64,000 nucleotides of DNA from Rathayibacter sp. VKM Ac-2857 (GCF_013205025.1 NZ_JABMLE010000002.1:1255670-1319669); one strand, 5' to 3'; numbered from the stretch's first letter, positions 24,502 to 33,427 are shown. Program-made: numbers and translations. The notes: generated by a model from the sequence alone, not told the origin.

Positions 24502-24603
24502 CATGTTGGTCGAGTAGCCGCGCAGCGGCGTATCGAGACCCACCCACCGAACGGACGCCGGATCTCAGTACGCGCGCTCTGCGGGCTACTCGATCGGCAT
24601 GGA
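24502..24603. repeat. Composite palindromic element, family 1 (short spacer)
   Basis: Arms CATGTTGGTCGAGTAGCCGCGCAGCGG.. and ..GCGGGCTACTCGATCGGCATGGA, with a short spacer ACCCACCGAACGGACGCCG. It has the same orientation and layout as its neighbours. Confidence 0.85.
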
Positions 24604-24648
24604 CGCCGCCCTTCGGCGACCGCACGAGCACGGGCACGCCTGCCGATC

Positions 24649-24748
24649 CATGCTGGTCGAGTAGCCGCGCAGCGGCGTATCGAGACCCACCCACCGCAGA
24701 CACGGCGGATCTCGATACGCCCGCTCGGCGGGCTACTCGATCAGCACG
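24649..24748. repeat. Composite palindromic element, family 1 (short spacer)
   Basis: Nearly identical left arm and spacer (ACCCACCGCAGACACGGCGG) to the element at 24502-24603, indicating a recent copy event between adjacent sites. Confidence 0.85.
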
Positions 24749-24766
24749 CACGCTTCGGGAACGACG

Positions 24767-24797
24767 AAGGGGCCCCGCCGTCAGGCGGGACCCCTCC
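24767..24797 (-). terminator. Hairpin after the subtilase gene
   Basis: On the minus strand AGGGGTCCCGCC and GGCGGGGCCCCT form a stem around TGAC, 20-50 bp after the stop codon. Confidence 0.65.
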
Positions 24798-24814
24798 GTT
24801 CGGTTCTCAGGAAC

Positions 24815-26563
24815 TCAGTTCGCGACGCGCAGCGTGATCGCCGAGCTGGTCGTCACGTTGCCGGCCTTGTCCTGGGCCTTGGCCGTCACCTGGTAGCTGG
24901 CGTTCGGGTAGGACTTGGAGTTGGCGGACAGCGTCCACGTCCCGTTCGACTGCAGCACGCCGTTGCCGAGCTTCGTGCCGCCGGCGTAGAACGCGACGGC
25001 CGTCACTCCGACGTTGTCGCTGGCCGAAGCCACGAGGCGGATCGAGCCGACGACCGTGGTGTTGGTCGAGGGCGAGGTGATGCTCACCGTCGGCTTCTGC
25101 GTGTCGGTCGCCGGAGGGGTGGTCGGCGTCGCGGTCGCCGTCGGGGTGGCCGTCGGCTTCGGCGTCGTGGTCGGCGTCGCCGTCGGAGTCGCGGTCGGCG
25201 TCGCCGTGGGCGTCGCGGTCGGCGTGGCGGTGGGCGTCGGGTCCGGCGTCGGAACGGTGCCGACGGGGATCGTGCTCACGGCGTAGCCGAAGTAGCGGCC
25301 GGAGACGGCGCGGGTCGGGTCGCCCTGGAAGGTGCGGCCGCGCTCGGTCGCCGCCTTCGCCTGGGCGATGACCTGGGCGCGGACCTGCGCCGGGCTCTTG
25401 CCCGCGCAGGATCCACCGGAGCTCATGCAGTCGAGGACGACACCGCTGGTGCCGGCGGCCGCCATGCTCGAGCCCGACTGGATGTAGGCGAAGCCGCCAC
25501 CCTTCTTGGTGGTGTACGGGCACATGCCGGGGGCGGCGATGGTGTGCTTCTGGTCGGCGGCCGAGACGGCGAAGTTGCTGTTGGTCGAGACCGCGTCGTC
25601 CTTGGTCTGGACGCCGCAGGGCGCCGAGGCGAGCCCGCCGGGCTTGCCGTCGTAGTTGGCCATGTTGGTCACGGCGAGCACCTCGTCGTAGCCGGCGGGG
25701 ATCCAGCCGGCGATGTCCTCGGAGGTGTTGCCCGCGGAGCCGACGGAGACGATGCCCTTGGCCTCGAGGTCGCAGATCGCCTGGTGGATCACGTCGCCGT
25801 TCGAGCGGCCGCAGTTGCCGTCGTCGGTGCCGTAGGTGGCGAGCGACATGTTGACGACCTTGATGTTGTACTTCGCCGCGTTCGCGGACACCCAGTCGAG
25901 GGCGCACATCAGGGTGCCGGTGTTGCCGCGGTTGTTCGCGTCGAGCGCGCGGACCGAGTAGATCGGAGCGCCGGGCGCGACGCCGACCGAGCCGGAGTCG
26001 TTGTCGTAGGCGGCCATGTAGCCCGAGACGCCGGTGCCGTGACCGTTGGCGTCGGCGGCGGTGCCCGAGCCGAAGCAGTTGATCTGCTCCTTCAGGTTGT
26101 AGTCGGGGTGCGCGCTGACGCCGGAGTCGATGACCGCGACGGCCGGACCGGTGTAGTTCGTCACTCCGTCGCCGGCGCGCACCGGGGCCTTGTCGGCCTC
26201 CGCGGTGAGCACGTGCGAGGGGGTGGTCTGCGCCTGACCGTCGACGACCTGGTCGGCGGGGGTGATGCCGAGGACCCGCGAGTCGGCCTCGAGGACCGCC
26301 TTCTGGCGCTCGGTGAGCGGGGCGGTGAAGCCCGCGACGCCGCCCTCGAACTGCACGTCGTCGGCGACGCCGAGCGCGCGGACGACCTGCTCCGAGATGG
26401 AGCTCGAGTCGACCGACACGAGGTAGTGGCCGGTGGTGGCGGCCTGGGCGGGAGCGGAGCCGGCGAGGGCGATGCCGGCGGTCACGGCGAGCGCGGTGGC
26501 CAGGCCGGCTGCGCGCCAGAGGCGCGAGCGGGCCGGCGGCGCGGCGGTGCGGGAAGAGGACAC
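24815..26563 (-). CDS. Secreted S8 subtilisin-like serine protease with C-terminal Ig-like domain
   Basis: About 582 residues. Residues 1-42 are a signal peptide (RLWRAAGLATALAV..AGSAPAQA), 45-125 an I9-type propeptide, and 140-430 the peptidase with catalytic Asp146 (VIDSG), His175 (NGHGTG) and Ser366 (SGSSMAA); Asn279 in SAGN is the oxyanion residue. A PTATPTATP spacer (438-485) coded by 12-bp tandem repeats links to an Ig-like domain (490-582, PTVSITSPS..VVGSIRLVASASDNVGV). It should be exported, matured and active outside the cell. Start GTG 26563 was chosen for the signal peptide; the frame is open further upstream, so the start is uncertain. Confidence 0.87.
   Translation of the reverse strand: MSSSRTAAPPARSRLWRAAGLATALAVTAGIALAGSAPAQAATTGHYLVSVDSSSISEQVVRALGVADDVQFEGGVAGFTAPLTERQKAVLEADSRVLGITPADQVVDGQAQTTPSHVLTAEADKAPVRAGDGVTNYTGPAVAVIDSGVSAHPDYNLKEQINCFGSGTAADANGHGTGVSGYMAAYDNDSGSVGVAPGAPIYSVRALDANNRGNTGTLMCALDWVSANAAKYNIKVVNMSLATYGTDDGNCGRSNGDVIHQAICDLEAKGIVSVGSAGNTSEDIAGWIPAGYDEVLAVTNMANYDGKPGGLASAPCGVQTKDDAVSTNSNFAVSAADQKHTIAAPGMCPYTTKKGGGFAYIQSGSSMAAAGTSGVVLDCMSSGGSCAGKSPAQVRAQVIAQAKAATERGRTFQGDPTRAVSGRYFGYAVSTIPVGTVPTPDPTPTATPTATPTATPTATPTATPTTTPKPTATPTATATPTTPPATDTQKPTVSITSPSTNTTVVGSIRLVASASDNVGVTAVAFYAGGTKLGNGVLQSNGTWTLSANSKSYPNASYQVTAKAQDKAGNVTTSSAITLRVAN
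25115..25250 (-). repeat. In-frame PT-repeat minisatellite in the subtilase gene
   Basis: Tandem 6/12-bp units (GTCGGCGTCGCG type) code for the Pro-Thr-Ala linker between the protease and the Ig-like domain. Confidence 0.75.
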
Positions 26564-26967
26564 GGGTTCCGTCGATTCTGTCGGCGTCTCGGCCGACCTG
26601 TCGTGGTGCGGGCGGGTCGACGCAGGCACTCCGAGCGAGCGCCCGCGCCGCTGCAGCGGGGCTCGGGTCAGGGGCCGGGAGGCGGCGGAACGGTGCAGGC
26701 CCCTCCGAGCGTCGACAGGCGGAACCCGTCGGCTCCCCCCTTCGGAGTGACCTGTCTTCGACTTCAACAGACTTCCGGCGATTTCACAGCGTCGAGAGTG
26801 GCCCCAGTTCGAGGGTGATTTGACCCCCTGTCCCACAGATGGGGACCTGGTTGGAACCGCTTGCCCGACAACTGCGGAAATGCCCGGTCACAGCCCGGGT
26901 TCAGCGCTCTCGCGGCCGACGTCCGAGCGGCTTGACTGCCCCCGGCCACGGAGTAGTGTCATCGCTC
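26564..26967. other. Divergent intergenic region, subtilase / KimA-like transporter
   Basis: About 400 bp without a convincing gene. It is less GC-rich than its neighbours. The right end holds the transporter promoter (26932-26959). I looked for a c-di-AMP riboswitch, often linked to KimA genes, and could not fold a convincing one by eye on either strand. Confidence 0.5.
26932..26959 (+). promoter_or_regulatory. Promoter of the KimA-like gene, apparently leaderless
   Basis: TTGACT (26932-26937) and TAGTGT (26954-26959) are 16 bp apart. Transcription should begin 7-9 bp later, at or next to the GTG start (26968), and no good Shine-Dalgarno lies in between. Leaderless messages are common in actinobacteria. 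Confidence 0.6.
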
Positions 26968-29142
26968 GTGACACACGAGGGCCCCCCTTCGGGCGCGAAG
27001 GCGTCCTCCACCGGTGCGGACGACGCCGACGCGAACGAGCTCCGCACCGCGAAGCACTTCTTCATCGGCGAGCCCCTCTCGAGCGACAAGCTCGAGGGCC
27101 AGCTGCTGCAGAAGCGGCTCGCCCTCCCGATCTTCGCCAGCGACCCGCTCTCCTCCGTGGCCTACGCGCCGCAGGAGCTGCTGATGATCCTGCTGCTCGG
27201 CGGCCTCTCCTTCCTCACCTTCGCGCCCTGGGTCGCCGGCTGCGTCGTGGTGCTGCTGGTCGTCGTCGTCCTCAGCTACCGCCAGCTGATCAAGGCGTAC
27301 CCGTCCGGCGGCGGCGACTACGAGGTCGCCCGCACCAACCTCGGCGAGACCGCGGGGCTGACGGTCGCCGCGGCCCTCCTGGTCGACTATGTGCTGACCG
27401 TCGCGGTCTCGGTCGCCTCCGGCGTCGACAACATCATCTCCGCGATCCCCGCGCTCGCCCCGCTCCGGGTCGAGCTCGCGATCCTCTTCGTGATCCTCCT
27501 GGCGGCCGTGAACCTCCGCGGCGTCTCGGAGTCGAGCAAGGCCTTCGCCGTCCCCACCTACCTCTTCGTCGCGAGCGTCTTCGTGATGGTCGTCGTCGGC
27601 CTCGGCCGCGCGGCGTTCGGCGACGCTCCCGTGGCGGAGTCGGCCGGCTTCACCGTGCAGGGCGAGCAGCTCACCCAGGCCGCGATCGTCCTCCTGCTGC
27701 TGCGCTCGTTCGCGAGCGGCTGCGCCGCGCTCACCGGGGTCGAGGCGATCTCGAACGGCGTGCCCGCCTTCCGCGTCCCGAAGGTCAAGAACGCGCAGCG
27801 CACGCTCGTCGCGATGGGCACGATCGCGATCGTCCTGTTCGTCGGCCTGACCGCCCTCGCGCTGCTCTCGAACGTGCACTACGCCGAGAACGCCTGCCAT
27901 CTCGTGGGCTTCGCCGACTGCGCGACCACGCCGCAGCGCTCCGTGATCGCGCAGGTCGCGGCCGCCACCTTCGGCAACAACACGGTCCTCTTCTTCGTGA
28001 TCCAGGCCGCCACCGCCGCCGTGCTGCTGCTCGCTGCCAACACCGCGTTCAACGGCTTCCCGCTGCTGGGCTCCGTCCTCGCCCGCGACGGCTACGCGCC
28101 GAAGTCGCTGAACACCCGCGGCGATCGCCTCATCTACTCCAACGGTGTCATCATCCTGGCGCTCGTCGCGGCGATCATCCTGCTCGTCTACCAGGCCTCG
28201 CTGACCAGCCTGGTGCAGCTCTACATCATCGGCGTCTTCGTCTCCTTCACCCTCGGGCAGTCCGGCATGGTGAAGCACTGGATCCGGATGATCAAGAACG
28301 GCGAGGGCTCGCGCACCGTCAAGACCAGCCTCGCGATCAACCTCTTCGGCGCCACGCTCACCTTCGCCGTGCTCGTCGTCGTCACGATCACGAAGTTCAC
28401 CCACGGCGCCTGGCTCGTCTACCTGGTGATGCCGATCCTCGGCGTGCTGATGGCCGGCGTCTACCGCTACTACCGCGACGTGGAGAAGGAGATCGAGGTC
28501 GACCCGACCACGACCTTCGGCGCCAACGGCGACCACGCGGTCGTCCTCGTCGGCCGGATGAACAAGCCGACCCTCAAGGCGCTCGACTACGCGATCGCCG
28601 CGCGGCACGAGTCGCTGGAGGCGGTGCACTCGTCGATCGACGACGCGCAGACCGCGCAGCTCAAGGCCGACTGGGCGCGGATGGACATCGAGGTCCCGCT
28701 GCGCTGCATCGCCTCGCCGTACCGCGACATCTCGTACCCGCTGATCAAGTACATCAAGGCGCACCGCCTCGAGCACGGCTCCGAGATCATCACCGTCTAC
28801 ATGCCGCAGTACATCGTCGGGCACTGGTGGGAGGGCTTCCTCCACAACCACAAGTCGCGCCGGATCCGCCAGAAGCTGCTGCTCGTGCACGGCGTCACCG
28901 TCGCGCTGGTGCCGTGGCTGCTCGACTCCTCCGAGCTGATCTACGGCCGCCGCTCGCGCCCGATCCCCGGCCAGTCCCGCCGCGGCGAGCCCGTGCGCCC
29001 GGTCACCCGCCGGCCCATCCCGCCCGCCTCGGTGCTGCCGAAGGGCGCGGCCGGCGAGGGCGCCCCGCGCAGCGGCTCGCGCACCGCGGCGGCCACCCGC
29101 CCGAAGAGGCCTGCCGGCAAGGGCGGCGGCAAGCGCCGCTGA
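26968..29142 (+). CDS. APC-superfamily KimA-like potassium transporter
   Basis: 724 residues. After a 45-residue acidic lead come about 12 transmembrane helices (to about 500) and a cytosolic C-terminal domain. LPIFASDPLSSVAYAPQELL in helix 1 is the hallmark of the KimA/YdaO branch of APC permeases, which import K+ with protons and are inhibited by c-di-AMP through the soluble domain. The C-terminal 75 residues are a basic Arg/Pro/Gly tail ending GGGKRR, absent from Bacillus KimA. The old label amino-acid permease is the alternative. Starts at GTG immediately after a strong promoter. Confidence 0.8.
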   Translation: MTHEGPPSGAKASSTGADDADANELRTAKHFFIGEPLSSDKLEGQLLQKRLALPIFASDPLSSVAYAPQELLMILLLGGLSFLTFAPWVAGCVVVLLVVVVLSYRQLIKAYPSGGGDYEVARTNLGETAGLTVAAALLVDYVLTVAVSVASGVDNIISAIPALAPLRVELAILFVILLAAVNLRGVSESSKAFAVPTYLFVASVFVMVVVGLGRAAFGDAPVAESAGFTVQGEQLTQAAIVLLLLRSFASGCAALTGVEAISNGVPAFRVPKVKNAQRTLVAMGTIAIVLFVGLTALALLSNVHYAENACHLVGFADCATTPQRSVIAQVAAATFGNNTVLFFVIQAATAAVLLLAANTAFNGFPLLGSVLARDGYAPKSLNTRGDRLIYSNGVIILALVAAIILLVYQASLTSLVQLYIIGVFVSFTLGQSGMVKHWIRMIKNGEGSRTVKTSLAINLFGATLTFAVLVVVTITKFTHGAWLVYLVMPILGVLMAGVYRYYRDVEKEIEVDPTTTFGANGDHAVVLVGRMNKPTLKALDYAIAARHESLEAVHSSIDDAQTAQLKADWARMDIEVPLRCIASPYRDISYPLIKYIKAHRLEHGSEIITVYMPQYIVGHWWEGFLHNHKSRRIRQKLLLVHGVTVALVPWLLDSSELIYGRRSRPIPGQSRRGEPVRPVTRRPIPPASVLPKGAAGEGAPRSGSRTAAATRPKRPAGKGGGKRR

Positions 29143-29203
29143 CTCGGCCGACGGCGGGGCGGACGCGAGCCGTCGCTCGCGGCTGGTCCGTCGGCTGCCG
29201 CCC

Positions 29204-29334
29204 CATGCTGATCGAGTAGCCCGCGCAGCGGGCGTATCGAGATCCACGGGCGTCAGAAGTCGAGCCTGCAGACCCGCCTTTCTGGCGACGGCGGGTCTCG
29301 ATACGCCGCTGCGCGGCTACTCGACCAGCATGGA
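29204..29334. repeat. Composite palindromic element, family 1 (complete)
   Basis: Left arm CATGCTGATCGAGTAGCCCGCGCAGCGGGC..., right arm ..GCCGCTGCGCGGCTACTCGACCAGCATGGA. Located 60 bp after the KimA-like stop, first of three in an 801-bp gene-free stretch. The following 29335-29516 holds no gene. Confidence 0.85.
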
Positions 29335-29516
29335 AGTGCGAGGCGGCGAGTGGACGCGGAACGGGGTCCAGCAGGGCCGCAGAGCCCGACGCGCGTCCGT
29401 TCGCGCGACTCGGCGCTCTCGAGTGGACACGAGTCGAGCCCCGCTCGCGTCCGAAGGCCCGATTCGAGTCCGTTCGCAGAGTCCGGCTGATCGTGCGGCA
29501 GCGGAGCACCCCTGCT

Positions 29517-29643
29517 CATGCTGGTCGAGTAGCCCCGCAGGGGCGTATCGAGACCCACCCCCGCCAGCACGCCGAGCCTGCAGACCAGCGTCATGACGAC
29601 GGCGGATCTCGATACGCCCGCAAGCGGGCTACTCGATCAACAA
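29517..29643. repeat. Composite palindromic element, family 1 (complete)
   Basis: Left arm CATGCTGGTCGAGTAGCCCCGCAGGGGC.., spacer GCCAGCACGCCGAGCCTGCAGACCAGCGTC, right arm ..CCCGCAAGCGGGCTACTCGATCAACA. Its left two-thirds are repeated almost exactly at 29683-29770. Confidence 0.85.
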
Positions 29644-29682
29644 GGACTCACCCGCACCGACGATGGCAAGGGCACTCCTGCT

Positions 29683-29785
29683 CATGCTGGTCGAGTAGCC
29701 CCGCAGGGGCGTATCGAGACCCGCCCCCGCCAGCACGCCGAGCCTGCAGACCAGCGTCCGGACGACGGCGGCTACTCCGTCAGCG
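29683..29785. repeat. Family-1 element, truncated copy of the neighbour
   Basis: The left arm and spacer match 29517-29605 base for base except for two or three changes, but the right arm is cut to GGCGGCTACTCCGTCAGCGA. This looks like a duplication followed by deletion of the inner part of the right arm. Confidence 0.75.
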
Positions 29786-29823
29786 AGGACGCGAAGTGGT
29801 GGCCCTCACTCCGGAGACGGGTA

Positions 29824-29854
29824 GAGGGCCCGCAGCGACTCGCCGCGGGCCCTC
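29824..29854. terminator. Bidirectional hairpin before the DUF4184 gene end
   Basis: Perfect 10-bp arms GAGGGCCCGC/GCGGGCCCTC around an 11-nt loop, followed on the plus strand by GATTTCCCCTT. A second hairpin (CGGCCCG..CGGGCCG) lies near 29883-29903. Together they probably end the DUF4184 transcript arriving on the minus strand. No gene is seen in 29786-29943. Confidence 0.6.
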
Positions 29855-29943
29855 GATTTCCCCTTGTGCCTTCCCCCGAAGGCGGCCCGCCCCAACGGGC
29901 CGTCATCGACGCTATCGGCGGGCTATGGAGTCGCGCATCCTCC

Positions 29944-30732
29944 TCACGACGGATCCGCATCCACCCCCTGGCGTGGTGAGACGCCGACCGCGAGGCGCCA
30001 GAGCAGGGCCACCGCGACCACGGTGGCGGTCGTCCAGGTGACCGCGTGGATCGCCGCGTCGACGACGTACGAGCGGTACTCCTCCGCGAGCGGATCGAGT
30101 CCCGTCCCCGCGAGCACGACGCCGGCCGGGACGACCGCGGCGGCGAGGACGGCCGTCCATGCGGCGACGCGGGCGGGCCCGCGGTGGTCCTCGGCGACGT
30201 GATGCGGCCGGCGCGCGACGTACCAGACGACGGCGCCGATCCCGAGCCCGACGAGGCCGAGCACCCCGCTGCCGTACTGCGCCCACTTGTAGCCCGGGAA
30301 CGGGCCGAACTCGTCGCGGAGGAAGGGCAGCGCCGCCACGAACGGGCCGCCGTCGTGCGTGAAGGCATCCCAGAGCACGTGCGACGCCGCGCCGATCACG
30401 AGCCCGACCACCGCCAGGACGATCGCCGTGGTCCGGGCGCGCGCCGAGCGCGGCGGCACCGCAGGCGATCGCAGGCGCACCCGCACGATCCACGGGGCGA
30501 GGTCGCGCCAGGCGGGCTGGAGCAGCACCAGCCAGAGCAGGAGGCCGACGGCGCCGACGGCGAGGTCGACCGTCACGACGCCCGGCAGCGAGTGCGTCGC
30601 GTCCCGCGCCCAGCGCAGCGGGAGGTAGAGCCCGATGTCCGGGGCCATCGCGCCGATCGCGACGGCGGCGGCGGGGATGCGGCTGTTCGTGAACGCCAGA
30701 GCGACGACGGCGTGGCTCGGCGTGAACGGCAT
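29944..30732 (-). CDS. DUF4184-family membrane protein
   Basis: 262 residues starting MPFTPSHAVVALAF, the usual start of the DUF4184 family (MPFTxSHxA). Conserved polar spots are GAMAPDIGLYLP and IGAASHVLWDAFTHDGG, which together look like a metal site at the membrane face, so it resembles YdjM-type membrane-bound hydrolases. It has about six transmembrane helices. Real activity is unknown. Divergent from the Pr6Pr-like gene, with about 150 bp between starts. Confidence 0.8.
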   Translation of the reverse strand: MPFTPSHAVVALAFTNSRIPAAAVAIGAMAPDIGLYLPLRWARDATHSLPGVVTVDLAVGAVGLLLWLVLLQPAWRDLAPWIVRVRLRSPAVPPRSARARTTAIVLAVVGLVIGAASHVLWDAFTHDGGPFVAALPFLRDEFGPFPGYKWAQYGSGVLGLVGLGIGAVVWYVARRPHHVAEDHRGPARVAAWTAVLAAAVVPAGVVLAGTGLDPLAEEYRSYVVDAAIHAVTWTTATVVAVALLWRLAVGVSPRQGVDADPS

Positions 30733-30879
30733 AGTGCACGGTATCCCGTGCATCCCTCGCTCCGGCGGCCCGGGACGCCCCTTGCACGGCCCCCGCCCGG
30801 GGAGCTCCGAGCACCGCGACCGTAGAATCGTCCGGACGTCCGGCCCTCCGGGCAGTCGCGGCGACGGATCGGAGCGGGT

Positions 30880-31578
30880 GTGCGGAAGGCGTTCGCGATC
30901 CTCCGTCTCGCGCTCGCGGGGCTGGGGGCCGTCGGGCTCGTCGGCGACTTCCTCTACACCCTCGGCTTCCGGCTGTTCCAGATCGACAACTTCTTCGCGT
31001 ACTTCACCACGCAGTCGAACATGGCCGGCGTCGTCGTCCTGGGCCTGTCCGGGATCGTCGCCCTGACCCGCGAGCGCGAGCCGCGCTGGCTCAGCACGCT
31101 GCGCGCGCTCGTCCTGACCTACATGGTGGTCTCCGGCATCGTCTTCGGGCTGATCGCCGTCGAGGCCAACAACCGCGGCGTCCGCGTCGACGTGCCGTGG
31201 TCGAGCGCGCTGCTGCACTTCGTCATCCCGACGCTCGCGCTGCTCGACTGGCTCCTCGCCCCCGGCCGCCGCCCCGTCGCCTGGCGCGGCACCCTCACCG
31301 TGCTCGGCTTCCCGATCGTCTGGGGCGTGATCACACTGGTGCGCGGCGCGCTGATCGGCTGGTACCCCTACTTCTTCCTCGACCCCGCGCAGGTCGACGG
31401 CCCGGTGATGTTCGTCGTCTACGACGTGATCGTGCTCGGCCTGATCTCGGGCATCGCGGCCTTCATGCTCGCGCTCAGCCGGGTCCGGCCGCTCGGTGCG
31501 GCGCGCGCGACGGAGTGGCGCGGCCCGCTCGCCCGGCTGCGCGAGCGGCTCAGCCGGCAGCGACGGCGAACGGCGTGA
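30880..31578 (+). CDS. Pr6Pr-family membrane protein
   Basis: 232 residues with six predicted helices (LRLALAGLGAVGLVGDFLY, then further spans). The motif FFAYFTTQSNMAGVVVLGLSG after helix 1 and VPWSSALLHFVIPTLALLDWLL in the middle identify the Pr6Pr (FAR-17a/AIG1-like) family found widely in actinobacteria. No reaction is established for the bacterial members. GTG start at 30880; a TAGAAT box at 30823 would give a 45-nt leader. Its stop region overlaps the end of the convergent amine oxidase by about 30 bp. Confidence 0.78.
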   Translation: MRKAFAILRLALAGLGAVGLVGDFLYTLGFRLFQIDNFFAYFTTQSNMAGVVVLGLSGIVALTREREPRWLSTLRALVLTYMVVSGIVFGLIAVEANNRGVRVDVPWSSALLHFVIPTLALLDWLLAPGRRPVAWRGTLTVLGFPIVWGVITLVRGALIGWYPYFFLDPAQVDGPVMFVVYDVIVLGLISGIAAFMLALSRVRPLGAARATEWRGPLARLRERLSRQRRRTA

Positions 31579-33028
31579 GCGCCGACTGCGCGACCACGAG
31601 CAGCTCGTCGTCGGTGAGCGACTGCAGCGACAGGGCCTGATCGGCGCCGACGAGCCCGACGAGCACCGCCTCGCCGGTGGTCGGCTCGAGGTTCAGCCAC
31701 TCCGTGATCCCGGCCGCCGAGCCCACCAGCGACCAGCGCGCGGGCAGGGCCGGATCGGTGTCCCAGAACGGCTCGTCGAAGCGGAGCCAGAGCGTCTCGA
31801 CGACCCCGGAGCCGATCGCCGCGATCGCGGTGCGGTGCGCGAACGGCAGCGGCGGATCGAACGCGATCGCGTCGCTCTGCAGCACCCCGATCGGCACCGT
31901 GACGAGGACGCGGTCGGCGGTGAACGACTCCCCCGTCGCGAGCCGGATGCTCGCGCCGGTGTCGCTGTAGCCGATGCCGCTGACGGCCGCGCGCAGCGAG
32001 ATCTCGACGTCGGTGAGCAGCGTCTCGACGAGGGGCGCCAGGCCGTCTGTGAGGACCGCGGCGGCCTCGTCGGAGGAGTCGGCGACGTCCTCCGCGGTGC
32101 TGGCGGCCGAGGCGTCGCCCAGCCCGTACCAGGCGGAGAGCTCGGCGGGAGCGGCGCCCGTGCGCAGCACCGGGCCGCCCGCGAGGAACGCGGCGACGCG
32201 GGCGGCGTCGCCGTCCCCGCTGCCGGGCTCGACGGCCGCCGGGTCGGGAGCGCCGGAGCCGGCGAAGGCATCGGCGAGCGGCAGGTCGGTGGGCTGCTCC
32301 GCCGCCCACTCGAGCGCGCGGGTGAGCGCCTTCGCGGCGGTGTCGCCGACGTCGGGGCGGTCGCCGTCCTCGGTGCTGGAGAGGACGGTCGCGAGGTCGA
32401 CGGCGGAGGTGGTGATCCCGGCGTCGAGGACGCTCTCGCGCAGCGCGGGGCCGGCGCCGACGAGCGCCCAGGCGCCGCTGTCGACGGCGATCGGCCAGCC
32501 GTCGGGGGTGCTGGTGGCGATGCGGCCGCCGACGCGGTCGCGCGCCTCGACGAGCGCGACGTCGTAGCCGGCGTCGAGCAGGCGGCGGGCGGCGACGGCG
32601 CCCGCGAGACCGGCGCCGATGATCGCGATCCGCTCGCCCTCCTCGGCGATCGCGGCGATCTCGCCGGCCGCGCGGACCCCGGAGTTCCAGGCGCCCTGCA
32701 GGGTGCCCGGCTCCTGGGAGTCGGTGGCCTCGCCGGCGAAGAACAGGCGGTCGAGCACGTTCCCGGCCAGGTCGTCGCGGTGCTCGGGGGTGGCTCCGAC
32801 CGCGAGGTAGGAGACGGCGCCGAGTGCGTACGGGTCCTCGGCCCAGCCGGAGCGGACGAACGCGGCCGGCGTCGGCACGGCGGTGGTGCTGGGCGTGGGC
32901 ACCGGGGCCTCGGTGACGGAGCGCGTGGGGGTCGGCCGCGGCGGAGTGCAGCCCGCGAGGACCAGGAGACCGGCGCCCGAGGCGGCTCCCGACAGGAAGA
33001 GGCGGCGTCCGATCGTCATCCCCGTCAT
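31550..33028 (-). CDS. Lipoprotein flavin amine oxidase with circularly permuted domain order
   Basis: 492 residues. GRRLFLSGAASGAGLLVLAGC carries twin arginines and a lipobox (Cys27), so it is an exported lipoprotein, perhaps folded with FAD before Tat export. The motifs are in the wrong order: the usual C-terminal block (GWAEDPYALGAVSYL at 61-75, LFFAGEATDS, GAWNSGVRAAG to about 122) comes first, then the usual N-terminal Rossmann motif IAIIGAGLAGAVAARRL at 135-150, EARDRVGGRI, and the substrate domain to the end. All expected blocks are present once. Start 33028 or 33019 (AGGA before the second). Substrate unknown; amines or amino acids are likely. Confidence 0.8.
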   Translation of the reverse strand: MTGMTIGRRLFLSGAASGAGLLVLAGCTPPRPTPTRSVTEAPVPTPSTTAVPTPAAFVRSGWAEDPYALGAVSYLAVGATPEHRDDLAGNVLDRLFFAGEATDSQEPGTLQGAWNSGVRAAGEIAAIAEEGERIAIIGAGLAGAVAARRLLDAGYDVALVEARDRVGGRIATSTPDGWPIAVDSGAWALVGAGPALRESVLDAGITTSAVDLATVLSSTEDGDRPDVGDTAAKALTRALEWAAEQPTDLPLADAFAGSGAPDPAAVEPGSGDGDAARVAAFLAGGPVLRTGAAPAELSAWYGLGDASAASTAEDVADSSDEAAAVLTDGLAPLVETLLTDVEISLRAAVSGIGYSDTGASIRLATGESFTADRVLVTVPIGVLQSDAIAFDPPLPFAHRTAIAAIGSGVVETLWLRFDEPFWDTDPALPARWSLVGSAAGITEWLNLEPTTGEAVLVGLVGADQALSLQSLTDDELLVVAQSALTPFAVAAG

Positions 33029-33108
33029 CCTACGTTCTCGCCGCCCGGCGGGAGCCGCGGACACGGGCCGCCCGGCGGACGCTCGATCCCGAGTGGTAGA
33101 CCTGTCCC

Positions 33109-33390
33109 ATGAGCAACGACATCCGCGAACTCTCCGAGGGCGAGAGCTACCTCGCCTTCTTCCAGGGCGGGCCGTTCGACGGCCAGACCGAGACCCGTGT
33201 CAGCACCGAGGGCGGCTACGAGAAGTCGGTCGACGTCTACGCCGCCGTCGACGGCCAGGAGACGCACCTCGTCTACACGTCCGTCTCGGCGAAGGAGGTC
33301 GGCGAGTCGGTCCACGTGACCTACGCGCTCGACACCCCCGACTCCGACCCCGTCGAGGACCCGGAGGACCGCGGCGGCGGATTCCAGTAG
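33109..33390 (+). CDS. Small conserved acidic protein of unknown function
   Basis: 93 residues with no signal or membrane segment. The text YLAFFQGGPFDGQTETRVSTEGGYEKSVDVYAAVDGQETHLVYTS looks like a small beta-barrel protein common as a hypothetical in Microbacteriaceae; the GGPFDGQ motif recalls small response proteins but I cannot name a family. ATG 33109 follows a weak purine stretch. It ends in DPVEDPEDRGGGFQ. A GC hairpin (33428-33470) follows and may terminate it. Confidence 0.6.
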   Translation: MSNDIRELSEGESYLAFFQGGPFDGQTETRVSTEGGYEKSVDVYAAVDGQETHLVYTSVSAKEVGESVHVTYALDTPDSDPVEDPEDRGGGFQ

Positions 33391-33427
33391 TCCGCAGCAG
33401 CGCCTCTCCGCTCCCGCGCGGGAGCAC

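Noticed and set aside
24300-24748. CRISPR-like array
   Set aside because: The repeated units are palindromic pairs over 40 bp per arm with unequal spacing and no cas genes; they are family-1 repeats.
26564-26967. A c-di-AMP riboswitch before the KimA-like gene
   Set aside because: GGGGGAG and GACAG fragments on the minus strand recall ydaO elements, but the conserved helices could not be assembled, and they face the protease gene; the transporter itself looks leaderless.
29440-29490. tRNA-like GATTCGAGTCC segment
   Set aside because: The arms around the TTCGAGT do not pair and no acceptor or anticodon stem can be built.
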